Origin: Erwinia sp. SLM-02
GTDB lineage: Bacteria; Pseudomonadota; Gammaproteobacteria; Enterobacterales; Enterobacteriaceae
Length of the DNA: 64,000 bases
Assembly: GCF_037450285.1 (NCBI RefSeq)
Contig: NZ_JAQISN010000007.1
Span: forward strand, 1 to 64,000
Reading direction: 5' to 3'
The notes beneath the pieces are model-generated. The model did no database searches and was not told the DNA's origin. It saw only the letters and a program-made list of their open reading frames with translations. Below, in pieces: positions 32,816-42,514 of the stretch. Position numbers and translations under genes: made by a program. Every line of letters starts with the position of its first letter. Within the stretch, counting starts at the first letter, position 1.

Positions 32816-34006
32816 TCAGGGATTATTTTTCAGCGTCAGTAGCAAACCATCACGGCGCATCGCAGCCGCCTCTTCGGGTTTATGCTGGCGATCCAGCGTG
32901 TCTGCCAACCAGGCATAGTCAAACGCATCCGGGCGCTGCTTCAGCGCGGCGCGGAAGGCTTCGCTGGCCTGCTCCCACTCACCGTGCTGCATCAGCAACT
33001 GTCCCAGCGTGCTGTAGAGCAGCGGCGTGGCGCCGTGCTGTTTGATCTGCTGGCGAAGGGCTTTCTCAAGCTGTTCGGGATTACCTGATTTGAGGCGCGG
33101 CATTAACAGCACCAGGCGCTCATCATACTGACGCTTGAGGCCGTCCAGCACGATTTGCTGCGCGGTTTCATGGTCATCACAGACGATAAGATGATCCGCC
33201 ATTGCCACCTGAAGTGCGGTTTCATGGCGCGTTTTGCGGCTCTGATTCTGCCACCAGCGCTTCAGACCATCGCTGCCCTGATCGGCCATGGCCTGATTCA
33301 TCAGACCCAGCCAGGCCTGCTGCTGCAGAGCAAGGCGGTGATTGTCATCGCCCAGCTTCACTTTCTCCATCGCGGGCAGAATATCCAGCAGGGCGCTCCA
33401 GGCACCGGTACGAATATAAGCCTGTTCTGCCAGACGCAGCACTTCCGGATGACGCGGGGCGATTTCCAACAGACGATCGATTCCGTGACGAGCGGCATGA
33501 TCCTCATTGCGCGCCAGCTGGATACGAACGCGGGTAATCTCCACCGGGAGCGGGTCACCCTCGTTTAGCTCAGTGGCGCGTTCAAGGTGCTGGTTGGCAC
33601 GGGCTTCATCACCGCGCTGCTGTGCCGCTTCGGCCGCCAGCAGGTAGTTGATCATCGGCTGATCGGCATGATCCGCATTGCGCGAAAGCAGCTTTTCAAC
33701 CTGCTGATGATCGCCTTCTGCCAGCTTCACCAGCGCGGCCTGAGTCTGTCGACGCGCGCTGCGGCGTTTCCTGCCGGTAAACCAGCCACGCGTGCGGGCT
33801 CCGGTACGGAATATGCGTCGCAGCAGCCACTCAATACCCAGGATAACCAGCAGGGACAGGATGAGAATAATCACCAGACCGGTCACGCTGGTTTCAATAT
33901 TCCAGCTGTCGGTCTGAATCAGAACGTAGCCCTGATGACCCGCGATCATGGGACCCAGAACGACACCGGCAATCAGCAGAAGAAATAACAGAAGAACTTT
34001 CAGCAT
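32816..34006 (-). CDS. hemY: HemY protein (TPR-like, inner membrane)
   Basis: A 396-residue protein (E. coli 398) with two N-terminal hydrophobic segments (about 3-22 and 40-62) followed by a cytoplasmic-side helical TPR-like domain. Despite the name, it is not protoporphyrinogen oxidase in enterobacteria; its role in tetrapyrrole metabolism is unresolved. Last gene of hemCDXY, 2 nt after hemX. Confidence 0.93.
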   Translation of the reverse strand: MLKVLLLFLLLIAGVVLGPMIAGHQGYVLIQTDSWNIETSVTGLVIILILSLLVILGIEWLLRRIFRTGARTRGWFTGRKRRSARRQTQAALVKLAEGDHQQVEKLLSRNADHADQPMINYLLAAEAAQQRGDEARANQHLERATELNEGDPLPVEITRVRIQLARNEDHAARHGIDRLLEIAPRHPEVLRLAEQAYIRTGAWSALLDILPAMEKVKLGDDNHRLALQQQAWLGLMNQAMADQGSDGLKRWWQNQSRKTRHETALQVAMADHLIVCDDHETAQQIVLDGLKRQYDERLVLLMPRLKSGNPEQLEKALRQQIKQHGATPLLYSTLGQLLMQHGEWEQASEAFRAALKQRPDAFDYAWLADTLDRQHKPEEAAAMRRDGLLLTLKNNP

Positions 34007-34008
34007 CG

Positions 34009-35145
34009 TTATTCTCCCTGCTGCTGAGCGGCTGGCGACGCAGCGGGCTGTGCCAGCAGATTACGCACGCGCGTCTGCATCAGCTTATCCAGCAACGGCT
34101 GGCTTTCCAGCGAATCCGGTACGTCCATGGAGATGCTCTGCTGGCTCAGTTCGTCCAGCTGATCGAGGAAGGCTTTGGTGCTGGCATCGTTCGTATCATA
34201 CCAGGCACGTACCCAACCGGAGACGGTATCAATCGACTGCTTGTAGATTTCATCCTGGTGACGCGGCACGGCCTGGGCGGCAATCAGCAGACGCGAGCGG
34301 ATATTTTCACGCAGATACACATCCTGATTTGGGGCCAGCAGGGGTTCAGCGGTGGCATCGCGGCGGCGGATGGTAATAAAGTCATCCATGAAGTTATGCC
34401 AGCTTTTTACCAGGTTCTGCCGCCATTCGCGTAAGGATGACGACAGTTCGCCACTGTTTTCATCCATTGGCGCATCGTCGTTATCATTGTCGGCAAGGCG
34501 CAGGTTATCAATGCCGTTAGACAGCTGGTTAAGCTTGAGGATGATACCGTCGTAGTCCACCTGGCTGAGCGCGGAGAGGGTACTGATGTCGTGAGTCAGT
34601 GCGCGTCGTGCGTCAAGCAGGCTCGGGTCATTCATATCGGCCAGGCTGGCATCGGCACTTTTCAGCAGCGCGGCGGCCGTTGTCACATCCTGGTCGCTCC
34701 ACAGTTTGCGGCCGGCCATTTTGACCAGGTAATCCGCCTGTGACAGCATCCAGGTGTGGATGTCGTTGCCGGAGATGGTTGCCACTTTTTGCTTCAGCTC
34801 ATCCAGCTGCTGGCTCAGGGCGGCCTGCTGCTGACGGGCGGTATCCAGCGCCTGAGTCTGCGTGGTTAGCTGCTCGACCAGCGACTGTTTATCGCGGGTC
34901 GACTGCTGTTGTAAGTCCGCAATCTGGGCCGCCAGCGCCTGGCGCGCTTCTTCCTGCTGTGCAGCCTGATGTTTACCGTTCAGCCACAGGCCGACGCCCA
35001 GCGCTAAGGCGATGGCAATGGCCACCGCGCCCAAAACGACGCCGTGATTTTTTGATTTATCCGAAGGTGGCTGCCCGGAGGTTGAGTCTTTAACCGCAGG
35101 GGCAACGTCTTCAACCATGGCGGAGGAATCTTTTTGTTCCGTCAT
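34009..35145 (-). CDS. hemX: HemX, putative membrane uroporphyrinogen-associated protein
   Basis: A 378-residue protein (E. coli 393) with a charged N-terminus, one membrane segment (VVLGAVAIAIALALGVGLWL, about 35-54), a Gln-rich coiled coil (about 60-125) and a conserved domain containing ADYLVKMAGRKLWSDQDVTT and LLAPNQDVYLRENIRSRL. It was once annotated as uroporphyrinogen methyltransferase, but there is no SAM motif; function unknown. 57 nt after hemD. Confidence 0.92.
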   Translation of the reverse strand: MTEQKDSSAMVEDVAPAVKDSTSGQPPSDKSKNHGVVLGAVAIAIALALGVGLWLNGKHQAAQQEEARQALAAQIADLQQQSTRDKQSLVEQLTTQTQALDTARQQQAALSQQLDELKQKVATISGNDIHTWMLSQADYLVKMAGRKLWSDQDVTTAAALLKSADASLADMNDPSLLDARRALTHDISTLSALSQVDYDGIILKLNQLSNGIDNLRLADNDNDDAPMDENSGELSSSLREWRQNLVKSWHNFMDDFITIRRRDATAEPLLAPNQDVYLRENIRSRLLIAAQAVPRHQDEIYKQSIDTVSGWVRAWYDTNDASTKAFLDQLDELSQQSISMDVPDSLESQPLLDKLMQTRVRNLLAQPAASPAAQQQGE

Positions 35146-35202
35146 AATGGCTCATCCCATATTTTAAGTGTGATATACCTTAATCTTTCCGCTCGCGAAA
35201 TA

Positions 35203-35952
35203 TTAAGCGTATAAGTTCAGTGCGCGCAGCAGCGCGTCATTATCCGCACCCCCGGCGACACAGACGTTCGCCCAGCCCAAATCCCTGGCCAGAGTGGCTA
35301 AACGTTCACTGACGACCACCAGCCGACAGTGCAATAACCATGCATCCCGATCGATTGCGGGAAACAGGGCGTAAAGCTGTTGCAGCATCTCGCCACTGGT
35401 GACCACCAGCGTATCAATACCCCGGTCTCGCCACCGACGGCCTTCTTCAGCCCCGTGGTAATGCTTTGCACAACGTTGATAGCACTCAATAAACTCTACC
35501 TTAGCGCCACGAGTATGCAAAGTTTCCGCCAGCAATTCGCGGCCACCGTTGCCGCGCAGGATCAGAACCTGTTTACCGGCGACCTGCTGAAGTTCAGGTA
35601 ACCGGATCAGGACTTCACTGATTTCCTGCTCGTGGGGCCAGACGACCGAATGCCCGCTGACCGCGTGCATCGCCAAAGCGGTACTCCGACCTATTGCATA
35701 ATAGTTCAGACTGGCGGGCCAGGTTTTTCCAGACCGCGTTATCGCCGGATTGGCGTAGTGAACGGCATGCTGTGACAGGAGAAAGACCAGATCGCCAGGC
35801 CCGAGCGCTTCAAGACGTGAGGGAAGGATATCGAGCTGACTCCCCGGCGTGAATTCAATCAGCGGGAATGCCCAGGCAACCTGCCCGCAGCTACGCAGCC
35901 GGCTGACCAGATGGTCAGCCGCCGGTGACGGGCGGGTTACCAGGATATTCAT
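35203..35952 (-). CDS. hemD: Uroporphyrinogen-III synthase HemD
   Basis: A 249-residue enzyme (E. coli 246) that cyclises hydroxymethylbilane with inversion of ring D. It starts MNILVTRPSPAADHLVSRL and has two alpha/beta lobes linked near residue 125. The family is weakly conserved, but operon position and the VTRP motif are decisive. Overlaps hemC by ATGA. Confidence 0.95.
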   Translation of the reverse strand: MNILVTRPSPAADHLVSRLRSCGQVAWAFPLIEFTPGSQLDILPSRLEALGPGDLVFLLSQHAVHYANPAITRSGKTWPASLNYYAIGRSTALAMHAVSGHSVVWPHEQEISEVLIRLPELQQVAGKQVLILRGNGGRELLAETLHTRGAKVEFIECYQRCAKHYHGAEEGRRWRDRGIDTLVVTSGEMLQQLYALFPAIDRDAWLLHCRLVVVSERLATLARDLGWANVCVAGGADNDALLRALNLYA

Positions 35953-36890
35953 GCTGGTGGGTTTCCCTGGTAAACCTCAGCCAGAATTTCCCTGGCACCC
36001 TTGTCCAGCAGCTCCTCTGCTAAAGAGATCCCCATTTGCTCCGCCTCATCGCGCGGGCCACGGCGTTCGCCGCAAATCATCCGGCTGCCGTCCGGGGCGC
36101 CAACGAGGCCGCGTAGCCAGAGGCCGTCCTCTTCCAGCACGGCATAGCTGCCGATTGGCACCTGGCAGCCGCCCTCCAGACGGGTATTCATCGCCCGCTC
36201 TGCACGCACCCGACAGGCGGTATCTTCATCATTAAGCGCGGCCAATAGCGCGATGGTGTCGCCATCGTCCAGGCGGCATTCAATCCCCACCGCGCCCTGG
36301 CCGACGGCGGGCAGTGACTCTTCGGCAGGCATAATCTGGCGAATACGATCGCTCAGACCCAGCCGTTTCAGGCCGGCTACCGCCAGGATAATGGCATCAT
36401 ATTCACCGCCATCCAGTTTGCCCAGGCGGGTGCCTACGTTGCCACGCAGTGAGCGGATCACCAGATCCGGGCGGCGCGCGCTGATCTGGCACTGACGGCG
36501 CAGGCTGGAGGTGCCAACAATCGCACCGGGCGGAAGTGCATCGACGGAGGCATAATGGTGAGAGACGAAAGCATCGTGTGGATCTTCGCGTTCACAGATA
36601 GTGACCAGGCCCAGGCCTGCCGGGAACTCCACCGGCACGTCTTTCATCGAATGAACGGCGATATCGGCGCGCCCGGAGAGCATGGCCTGCTCAAGCTCTT
36701 TGACGAAAAGCCCTTTCCCACCCACTTTAGCCAGTGGGGTATCAAGGATCACATCGCCACGCGTGACCATGGGTACCAGCTCAACGCGTAGCCCCGGATG
36801 GCAGGCGATCAGGCGCTGCTGTACGAATTCTGCCTGCCATAAAGCCAGAGGGCTTTGTCTGGTTGCAATTCTTAAAATTTTGTCTGACAT
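35949..36890 (-). CDS. hemC: Porphobilinogen deaminase HemC
   Basis: A 313-residue hydroxymethylbilane synthase. The dipyrromethane cofactor cysteine is C242 in LEGGCQVPIGSY, and the catalytic Asp region GKGLFVKELEQAML and HSMKDVP is intact. The ATG at 36890 gives the same length as E. coli; a TTG 6 nt earlier is also in frame. Divergent from cyaA, first gene of hemCDXY. Confidence 0.96.
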   Translation of the reverse strand: MSDKILRIATRQSPLALWQAEFVQQRLIACHPGLRVELVPMVTRGDVILDTPLAKVGGKGLFVKELEQAMLSGRADIAVHSMKDVPVEFPAGLGLVTICEREDPHDAFVSHHYASVDALPPGAIVGTSSLRRQCQISARRPDLVIRSLRGNVGTRLGKLDGGEYDAIILAVAGLKRLGLSDRIRQIMPAEESLPAVGQGAVGIECRLDDGDTIALLAALNDEDTACRVRAERAMNTRLEGGCQVPIGSYAVLEEDGLWLRGLVGAPDGSRMICGERRGPRDEAEQMGISLAEELLDKGAREILAEVYQGNPPA

Positions 36891-37055
36891 GCTCAATACC
36901 GTTTTGATCGTTCATTGATTATCCTATCATTTAACCGCGAAGGCTGTCAGTGAATAGCACCTAAACGGTCGTCTGCGGAAGCATAGCGATGGATTGGCGT
37001 AAAATTGTGCTAAACTGTTAACTAGCGCAACTTTCTTTACGGTCAATCTGTCTGA

Positions 37056-37071
37056 TGTTAGATTGATCACG
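37056..37071 (+). promoter_or_regulatory. CRP site upstream of cyaA
   Basis: TGTTA-GATTGA-TCACG matches the CRP pattern TGTGA-N6-TCACA at most defined positions and corresponds to the known cAMP-CRP repression site over E. coli cyaA P2. It lies 118 bp upstream of the UUG start, in the 298-bp hemC-cyaA intergenic region. Confidence 0.75.
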
Positions 37072-37188
37072 TTTCCAGCAATAATCTGTACGACTATTTT
37101 TAAAGCAAATGGCAGATTTTGGAAAAAAGAGTTCTTGTATACCCTTCTCTCCAAGGGTGTAAGCACTGGGATAATCAGGCGAGACGTC

Positions 37189-39744
37189 TTGTACCTCTAC
37201 ATTGAGACACTGAAACAGAGACTGGATGCCATTAACCAGCTGCGCGTCGATCGCGCACTGGCTGCGATGGGACCTGCGTTCCAACAGGTTTACAGTCTGC
37301 TGCCGACCTTACTACATTATCATCATCCGCTGATGCCGGGTTACCTTGAAGGTAACGTTCCACATGGCATCAGCTTCTACACGCCTGACGAAAACCAGCT
37401 TGTCTATCTTGATGATTTACAAGTGAAATCAGACAGCTCCGTCACTGCACCTCCGCGCGGCGAAATGCCGATCACCGGGGTGTATTCCATGGGGAGCACC
37501 TCTTCCGTCGGGCAAAACGCCACATCCGATCTGGATATCTGGGTCTGCCACCAGTCGTGGCTGGACAACCAGGAGCGCCTGGCCCTGCAGAAAAAATGCA
37601 CGCAGTTACAAAACTGGTGTGCGGCCATGGGCGTTGAGGTCAGCTTCTTCCTGATTGATGAAAACCGCTTCCGCCACAATGAAAGTGGCAGCCTTGGCGG
37701 CGAGGACTGCGGTTCTACCCAGCATATCCTGCTGCTGGATGAGTTTTATCGCACGGCGGTGCGGATGGCGGGGAAACGTATTCTGTGGAATATGGTGCCG
37801 CGCGAGGAAGAAGAGCATTACGACGACTATGTGATGTCGCTGTATCAGCAGGGCGTGCTGACGCCGAATGAGTGGCTGGATCTCGGTGGTCTGGGCACGC
37901 TGTCCGCGGAAGAATACTTTGGTGCCAGTCTGTGGCAGCTGTATAAGAGCATCGATTCGCCGTATAAGGCCGTGCTGAAAACGCTGCTGCTGGAAGCCTA
38001 TTCGTGGGAATACCCGGACACCCGCCTGCTGGCAATGGATATTAAACAGCGCCTGCACGATGGCGAGATCGTTTCCTACGGTCTCGATCCCTATTGCATG
38101 ATGCTGGAGCGGGTGACACGCTATCTCATTAGTATTGACGATCATGCGCGCCTCGATCTGGTACGTCGCTGTTTCTATCTCAAAGTCTGTGAGAAGCTGT
38201 CGCAGGAAACCGAACACTCCGGCTGGCGTCGGGAAATTCTCAGCCAGCTGGTGACCGAATGGGGCTGGGATACGCAGCGGCTTGAGGTACTGGACAGCCG
38301 GGCCGACTGGAAAATCGGCCGGGTTCGCGAAGCCCACAATGAATTACTGGATGCGATGATGCAAAGCTATCGCAACCTGATCCGCTTCGCCCGCCGTAAT
38401 AATCTCAGCGTTAGCGCCAGCCCACAGGACATCGGCGTGCTGACGCGTAAGCTTTATGCCGCGTTCGAGGCGCTGCCTGGTAAGGTAACGCTGGTGAACC
38501 CGCAGATCTCCCCCGATCTGTCCGAGCAGCATCTGACCTTTATTCATGTCCCTAACGGTCGCGCCAACCGCGCGGGCTGGTATCTGTACAATCAGTCGCC
38601 GGATATGAGTTCAATCATCAGCCATCAGCCGCTGGAATATAACCGCTATCTGAACAAGCTGGTGGCCTGGGCGTGGTTTAACGGCCTGCTGACCAGTAAA
38701 ACGCGGCTGCATATGAAGGGCAATGAGGTCTGTGACCTGGCTCGCCTGCAGGAACTGGTTGCCGATGTCTCGCACCACTTCCCGCTGCGTCTGCCCGCAC
38801 CCACGCCAAAAGCGCTGTACAGCCCCTGCGAGATCCGTCATCTGGCGATCATCGTTAACCTGGAATACGACCCGACCTCCGCCTTCCGTAATCAGGTTGT
38901 ACACTTCGATTTCCGTAAGCTGGATGTGTTCAGCTTTGGTGCGGAGCAGCAGTGCCTGGTTGGCAGCGTCGATCTGCTGTATCGCAACTCGTGGAATGAA
39001 GTGCGTACCCTGCATTTCAACGGCGAGCAGGCGATGATTGAAGCGCTAAAAACCATTCTGGGCAAAATGCATCAGGATGCCGCGCCGCCGGACGCCGTAG
39101 AGGTATTTTGCTACAGCCAGCACCTGCGCGGGCTGATCCGTACCCGCGTTCAGCAGCTGGTTTCTGAGTGTATCGAGCTGCGCCTTTCCAGCACGCGGCA
39201 GGAGCCTGGCCGCTTTAAAGCGCTGCGCGTCGCCGGACAAACCTGGGGACTGTTCTTTGAGCGCCTCAGCGTGTCGGTGCAGAAGCTGGAAAATGCCGTT
39301 GAGTTTTACGGCGCGATCTCCAACAACAAGTTGCACGGCCTGTCGCTGAAGGTTGAAACGAATCAGGTCCGCCTGCCTGCGGTGGTCAATGGCTATGCCA
39401 GCGAAGGGATCATTCAGTTCTTCTTTGAAGACACGCACGACGACCACGGTTTTAATATTTATATCCTGGATGAAACCAACCGGGTAGAGGTCTATCACCA
39501 CTGTGAAGGCAGTAAAGAGGAGCTGGTGCGTGACGTCAGCCGTTTCTACTCATCATCACACGATCGCTTCACCTACGGTTCCAGCTTTATTAACTTCAAT
39601 CTTCCGCAGTTTTATCAGATTGTGCAGATTGAAGAGCGCTTTCAGGTCATTCCATTTCGTAGCCAGGCGCTGACTCAGCTCTGTGCCGCGGTCCCAAACA
39701 GTGAAGCCAGCGGCGATTACCCGCAGCGCTATCAGATGCATTAG
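37189..39744 (+). CDS. cyaA: Class I adenylate cyclase CyaA
   Basis: An 851-residue enterobacterial adenylate cyclase (E. coli 848) converting ATP to cAMP. The N-terminal catalytic half has MGSTSSVGQNATSDLDIW and the highly conserved RHNESGSLGGEDCGSTQH; the C-terminal half is the EIIA-Glc-responsive regulatory domain. An open frame reaches back to 37063 (ATG), but the UUG at 37189 gives the conserved N-terminus MYLYIETLKQRLDAINQL and reproduces the inefficient UUG start known in E. coli, which limits synthesis. E. coli cyaY is absent downstream. Confidence 0.95.
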   Translation: MYLYIETLKQRLDAINQLRVDRALAAMGPAFQQVYSLLPTLLHYHHPLMPGYLEGNVPHGISFYTPDENQLVYLDDLQVKSDSSVTAPPRGEMPITGVYSMGSTSSVGQNATSDLDIWVCHQSWLDNQERLALQKKCTQLQNWCAAMGVEVSFFLIDENRFRHNESGSLGGEDCGSTQHILLLDEFYRTAVRMAGKRILWNMVPREEEEHYDDYVMSLYQQGVLTPNEWLDLGGLGTLSAEEYFGASLWQLYKSIDSPYKAVLKTLLLEAYSWEYPDTRLLAMDIKQRLHDGEIVSYGLDPYCMMLERVTRYLISIDDHARLDLVRRCFYLKVCEKLSQETEHSGWRREILSQLVTEWGWDTQRLEVLDSRADWKIGRVREAHNELLDAMMQSYRNLIRFARRNNLSVSASPQDIGVLTRKLYAAFEALPGKVTLVNPQISPDLSEQHLTFIHVPNGRANRAGWYLYNQSPDMSSIISHQPLEYNRYLNKLVAWAWFNGLLTSKTRLHMKGNEVCDLARLQELVADVSHHFPLRLPAPTPKALYSPCEIRHLAIIVNLEYDPTSAFRNQVVHFDFRKLDVFSFGAEQQCLVGSVDLLYRNSWNEVRTLHFNGEQAMIEALKTILGKMHQDAAPPDAVEVFCYSQHLRGLIRTRVQQLVSECIELRLSSTRQEPGRFKALRVAGQTWGLFFERLSVSVQKLENAVEFYGAISNNKLHGLSLKVETNQVRLPAVVNGYASEGIIQFFFEDTHDDHGFNIYILDETNRVEVYHHCEGSKEELVRDVSRFYSSSHDRFTYGSSFINFNLPQFYQIVQIEERFQVIPFRSQALTQLCAAVPNSEASGDYPQRYQMH

Positions 39745-39745
39745 G

Positions 39746-39770
39746 CCAGCCGGAATACTCTTCCGGTTGG
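39746..39770 (+). terminator. Hairpin after cyaA
   Basis: A 10-bp stem CCAGCCGGAA/TTCCGGTTGG with a 5-nt loop begins 2 nt after the cyaA stop. There is no good U-tract, so it may be an imperfect terminator or a 3'-end stabiliser. Confidence 0.45.
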
Positions 39771-39849
39771 ATTCTGCTTTTCCTGTTGCTTTTCAGTCTT
39801 CACCTGCGATGATAGACAGTAACTGGTATCTTTCACGAGCAGAATGACA

Positions 39850-40050
39850 ATGAAAAAAACACTTTGCCAGCTGGCAATGTTACTTGCCGTTGCCAGCCTG
39901 GTGGGATGTGGCCTGAAAGGACCACTCTATTTCCCCAAGGATGAAACAGGCAAGCCGCAGACCACCCAGACCGCCTCTCCGACGCAATCCGGCAGCAATG
40001 CGACAACCTCTGCCACGTCCACCGGGCAGGAACTCAAACCGGTCCAGTAA
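39850..40050 (+). CDS. lptM: LPS-assembly-associated lipoprotein LptM (YifL)
   Basis: A 66-residue lipoprotein. The signal peptide MKKTLCQLAMLLAVASLVG ends at the lipobox LVGC with C20, in the same position as in E. coli, followed by the invariant CGLKGPLYFP. The rest is a Thr/Ser/Gln-rich disordered tail. LptM assists oxidative maturation of LptD at the Bam complex. ATG at 39850 matches E. coli; an ATG 6 nt earlier is equally close to the weak ribosome site. Confidence 0.93.
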   Translation: MKKTLCQLAMLLAVASLVGCGLKGPLYFPKDETGKPQTTQTASPTQSGSNATTSATSTGQELKPVQ

Positions 40051-40077
40051 ACTATGACGCACTCGGCGGAGCAGAAA

Positions 40078-40902
40078 ATGCAGTTCTCGAAAATGCACGG
40101 TCTCGGCAATGACTTTATGGTGGTTGATGCCGTCACGCAAAACGTTTATTTCTCACCTGAGCTGATCCGTCGCCTGGCGGACCGCAACCTGGGGATCGGC
40201 TTCGATCAGTTGCTGATCGTAGAGCCACCTTACGATCCCGATCTGGATTTCCATTACCGCATTTTCAACGCCGACGGCAGCGAAGTGGCCCAGTGTGGCA
40301 ACGGTGCCCGCTGTTTCGCCCGCTTTGTACGCTTAAAAGGTCTGACCAATAAAAGCGATATTCGCGTCAGCACGCAAACGGGCCGCATGGTACTGAGCGT
40401 CAACCAGGATGAACTGGTTTGCGTGAATATGGGTGAGCCCAACTTCGAGCCGCAGCAGGTGCCGTTCCGCGCCAATAAGGCCGAAAATATCTATTTGATG
40501 AGGGCCGCAGAACAGACCGTGATGTGTGGCGTTGTGTCGATGGGTAACCCACACTGCGTACTGCAGGTTGAGAGCGTAAAAACCGCCGCTGTCGAAACGC
40601 TGGGGCCGGTGCTGGAAAGCCACGAACGCTTTCCTGAACGCGTCAACGTCGGGTTTATGGAAATCGTCAACGGTGAACATATCCGACTGCGTGTTTACGA
40701 GCGCGGTGCAGGCGAAACTCAGGCCTGCGGTAGCGGAGCCTGCGCGGCCGTCGCGGTGGGTATTCAGCAGGGGCTACTGTCAGAGAAAGTGCGGGTTGAC
40801 CTGCCGGGCGGCACGTTAAACATCGCCTGGAAAGGGCCGGGGCAGCCGCTGTATATGACCGGGCCGGCCACTCATGTCTATGACGGATTTATTCATCTAT
40901 GA
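40078..40902 (+). CDS. dapF: Diaminopimelate epimerase DapF
   Basis: A 274-residue PLP-independent epimerase interconverting LL- and meso-diaminopimelate for lysine and peptidoglycan. The two catalytic cysteines are C73 in AQCGNGARC and the one in ETQACGSGAC. The ATG at 40078 with a GGAG site is preferred to 40054 because it gives the family N-terminus MQFSKMHGLGNDF. First gene of dapF-yigA-xerC-yigB, all overlapping by 1-4 bp. Confidence 0.97.
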   Translation: MQFSKMHGLGNDFMVVDAVTQNVYFSPELIRRLADRNLGIGFDQLLIVEPPYDPDLDFHYRIFNADGSEVAQCGNGARCFARFVRLKGLTNKSDIRVSTQTGRMVLSVNQDELVCVNMGEPNFEPQQVPFRANKAENIYLMRAAEQTVMCGVVSMGNPHCVLQVESVKTAAVETLGPVLESHERFPERVNVGFMEIVNGEHIRLRVYERGAGETQACGSGACAAVAVGIQQGLLSEKVRVDLPGGTLNIAWKGPGQPLYMTGPATHVYDGFIHL

Positions 40903-41609
40903 AAACTGTCGGGGAGCCACAACAGGACAGCAGCGCAGTGCTGCTTGACGATCGCGCAGTCAGCGATTACCTGCTGCAAAATCCAGACTTCTTTATTCGT
41001 AACGCCCGCCAGGTTGAACAGATGATGGTGCCGCATCCGATCCGCGGTACCGTATCGCTGGTGGAATGGCAGCTGGCACGTCAGCGCAATCATATTCATC
41101 AACTGGAAGAAGAAATTACCCTGTTGATGGAGCAGGCCAGCGCCAACCAGCAGCTGTTCGACCGCCTGTTCAGCCTGCAGGGGCGTCTGGCTTCAGCATC
41201 GAGCCTGCAGGATATGCTGAATCGCCTGCATCTGTGGGCGCGGGAACTGGGGCTGGCAGGGGCAAATGTCCGTCTGTTTAGTGAACACTGGCGCCTCGGA
41301 GCCCCGTCTGATTTCACCCAGCTGGCGCTGCCAAGGCAGGCGTTTGAATCGGTACGCATTCAGCGGCTGGGTAAAGAGAACCACTATCTCGGCAATCTGA
41401 ACGGGCCTGAACTGCTGCTGCTGCTGCCGCAGGCAAAGGCGATTGGTTCGGTCGCCATGTCGCTACTCGGTGAACGCGGTGACCTTGGCGTGCTGATTTT
41501 CAGCAGCCGCGACAAGCAGCACTATCAGTCCGGCATGGGAACGGTGCTGCTACAGCACCTGTCTCTGATGCTTCCCGAGCTGTTGTCGCGCTGGATTGAG
41601 CGCGCGTGA
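40899..41609 (+). CDS. yigA: DUF484 family protein YigA
   Basis: A 236-residue GAF-like DUF484 protein (E. coli 235). It shows LLQNPDFFIRNARQVEQMMVPHP, a central coiled segment and the C-terminal FSSRDKQHYQSGMGT. Function is unknown, but its conserved position between dapF and xerC is typical. Overlaps both neighbours by ATGA/GTGA-type junctions. Confidence 0.94.
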   Translation: MKTVGEPQQDSSAVLLDDRAVSDYLLQNPDFFIRNARQVEQMMVPHPIRGTVSLVEWQLARQRNHIHQLEEEITLLMEQASANQQLFDRLFSLQGRLASASSLQDMLNRLHLWARELGLAGANVRLFSEHWRLGAPSDFTQLALPRQAFESVRIQRLGKENHYLGNLNGPELLLLLPQAKAIGSVAMSLLGERGDLGVLIFSSRDKQHYQSGMGTVLLQHLSLMLPELLSRWIERA

Positions 41610-42514
41610 GCAGTGAATCAGCCCTGCTTCCTGCCGTAGAGGGCTTTCTGCGTTACCTGAAGGTTGAACGCCAGCTCAGCCCCTTGACCCTGATTAACTA
41701 TCGCCGCCAGCTGACGGTGGTTATTGAACTGCTGGATGCGTTAAAGGTCACCGACTGGCGGCGTCTGGACGCCGCGCTGGTTCGGACGCTGGCTGCCCGC
41801 AGCAGCCGCAGCGGGCTGAAGCCCGCCAGTCTTGCCCTGCGCCTTTCCGCACTGCGTAGTTTCCTCGACTGGCTGATTAGCCAGGGAACGATTAAAGCCA
41901 ACCCGGCGAAAGGCGTTGCCACGCCGCGTGCGCCACGGCATCTGCCAAAAAATATCGATGTTGATGAAATTAACCAGCTGCTGGAAATCGACCTGAACGA
42001 TCCGCTGGCGGTGCGCGATCGCGCCATGCTGGAAGTGATGTACGGCGCAGGATTGCGCTTATCTGAGCTGACCGGTATCGATTTAAACCACCTCGATCTG
42101 GCATCCGGTGAAGTCTGGGTCATCGGTAAAGGCAGCAAAGAGCGCCGTCTGCCAATGGGAAAAACGGCGGTACTATGGCTTGAGCACTGGCTGGCGCTGC
42201 GTGAGCTGTTCTCACCGCAGGACAATGCACTTTTCCTTTCTAAGCAGGGTAAACGCATCTCTGCGCGTAACGTGCAGAAGCGCTTTGCCGAGTGGGGGAT
42301 TAAACAGGGGCTGTCCAGCCACGTTCATCCCCATAAACTGCGCCACTCATTTGCCACGCATATGCTGGAGTCCAGCGGCGATCTGCGTGCGGTGCAGGAG
42401 CTGCTCGGCCATGCCAATCTGGCAACGACCCAGATTTACACCCATCTTGATTTCCAACACCTGGCGTCCGTCTACGACGCTGCACATCCCCGTGCGAAAC
42501 GAGGAAAGACCTGA
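41606..42514 (+). CDS. xerC: Site-specific tyrosine recombinase XerC
   Basis: A 302-residue tyrosine recombinase (E. coli 298), partner of XerD in dif-site dimer resolution under FtsK. The SAM-like N-terminal domain (about 10-95) precedes the catalytic domain with R in GAGLRLSEL, HxxR in HKLRHSFATHML, H in LLGHANLATTQ and the nucleophile Y in IYTHL. Starts with GTG overlapping the yigA stop. Confidence 0.96.
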   Translation: MSSESALLPAVEGFLRYLKVERQLSPLTLINYRRQLTVVIELLDALKVTDWRRLDAALVRTLAARSSRSGLKPASLALRLSALRSFLDWLISQGTIKANPAKGVATPRAPRHLPKNIDVDEINQLLEIDLNDPLAVRDRAMLEVMYGAGLRLSELTGIDLNHLDLASGEVWVIGKGSKERRLPMGKTAVLWLEHWLALRELFSPQDNALFLSKQGKRISARNVQKRFAEWGIKQGLSSHVHPHKLRHSFATHMLESSGDLRAVQELLGHANLATTQIYTHLDFQHLASVYDAAHPRAKRGKT

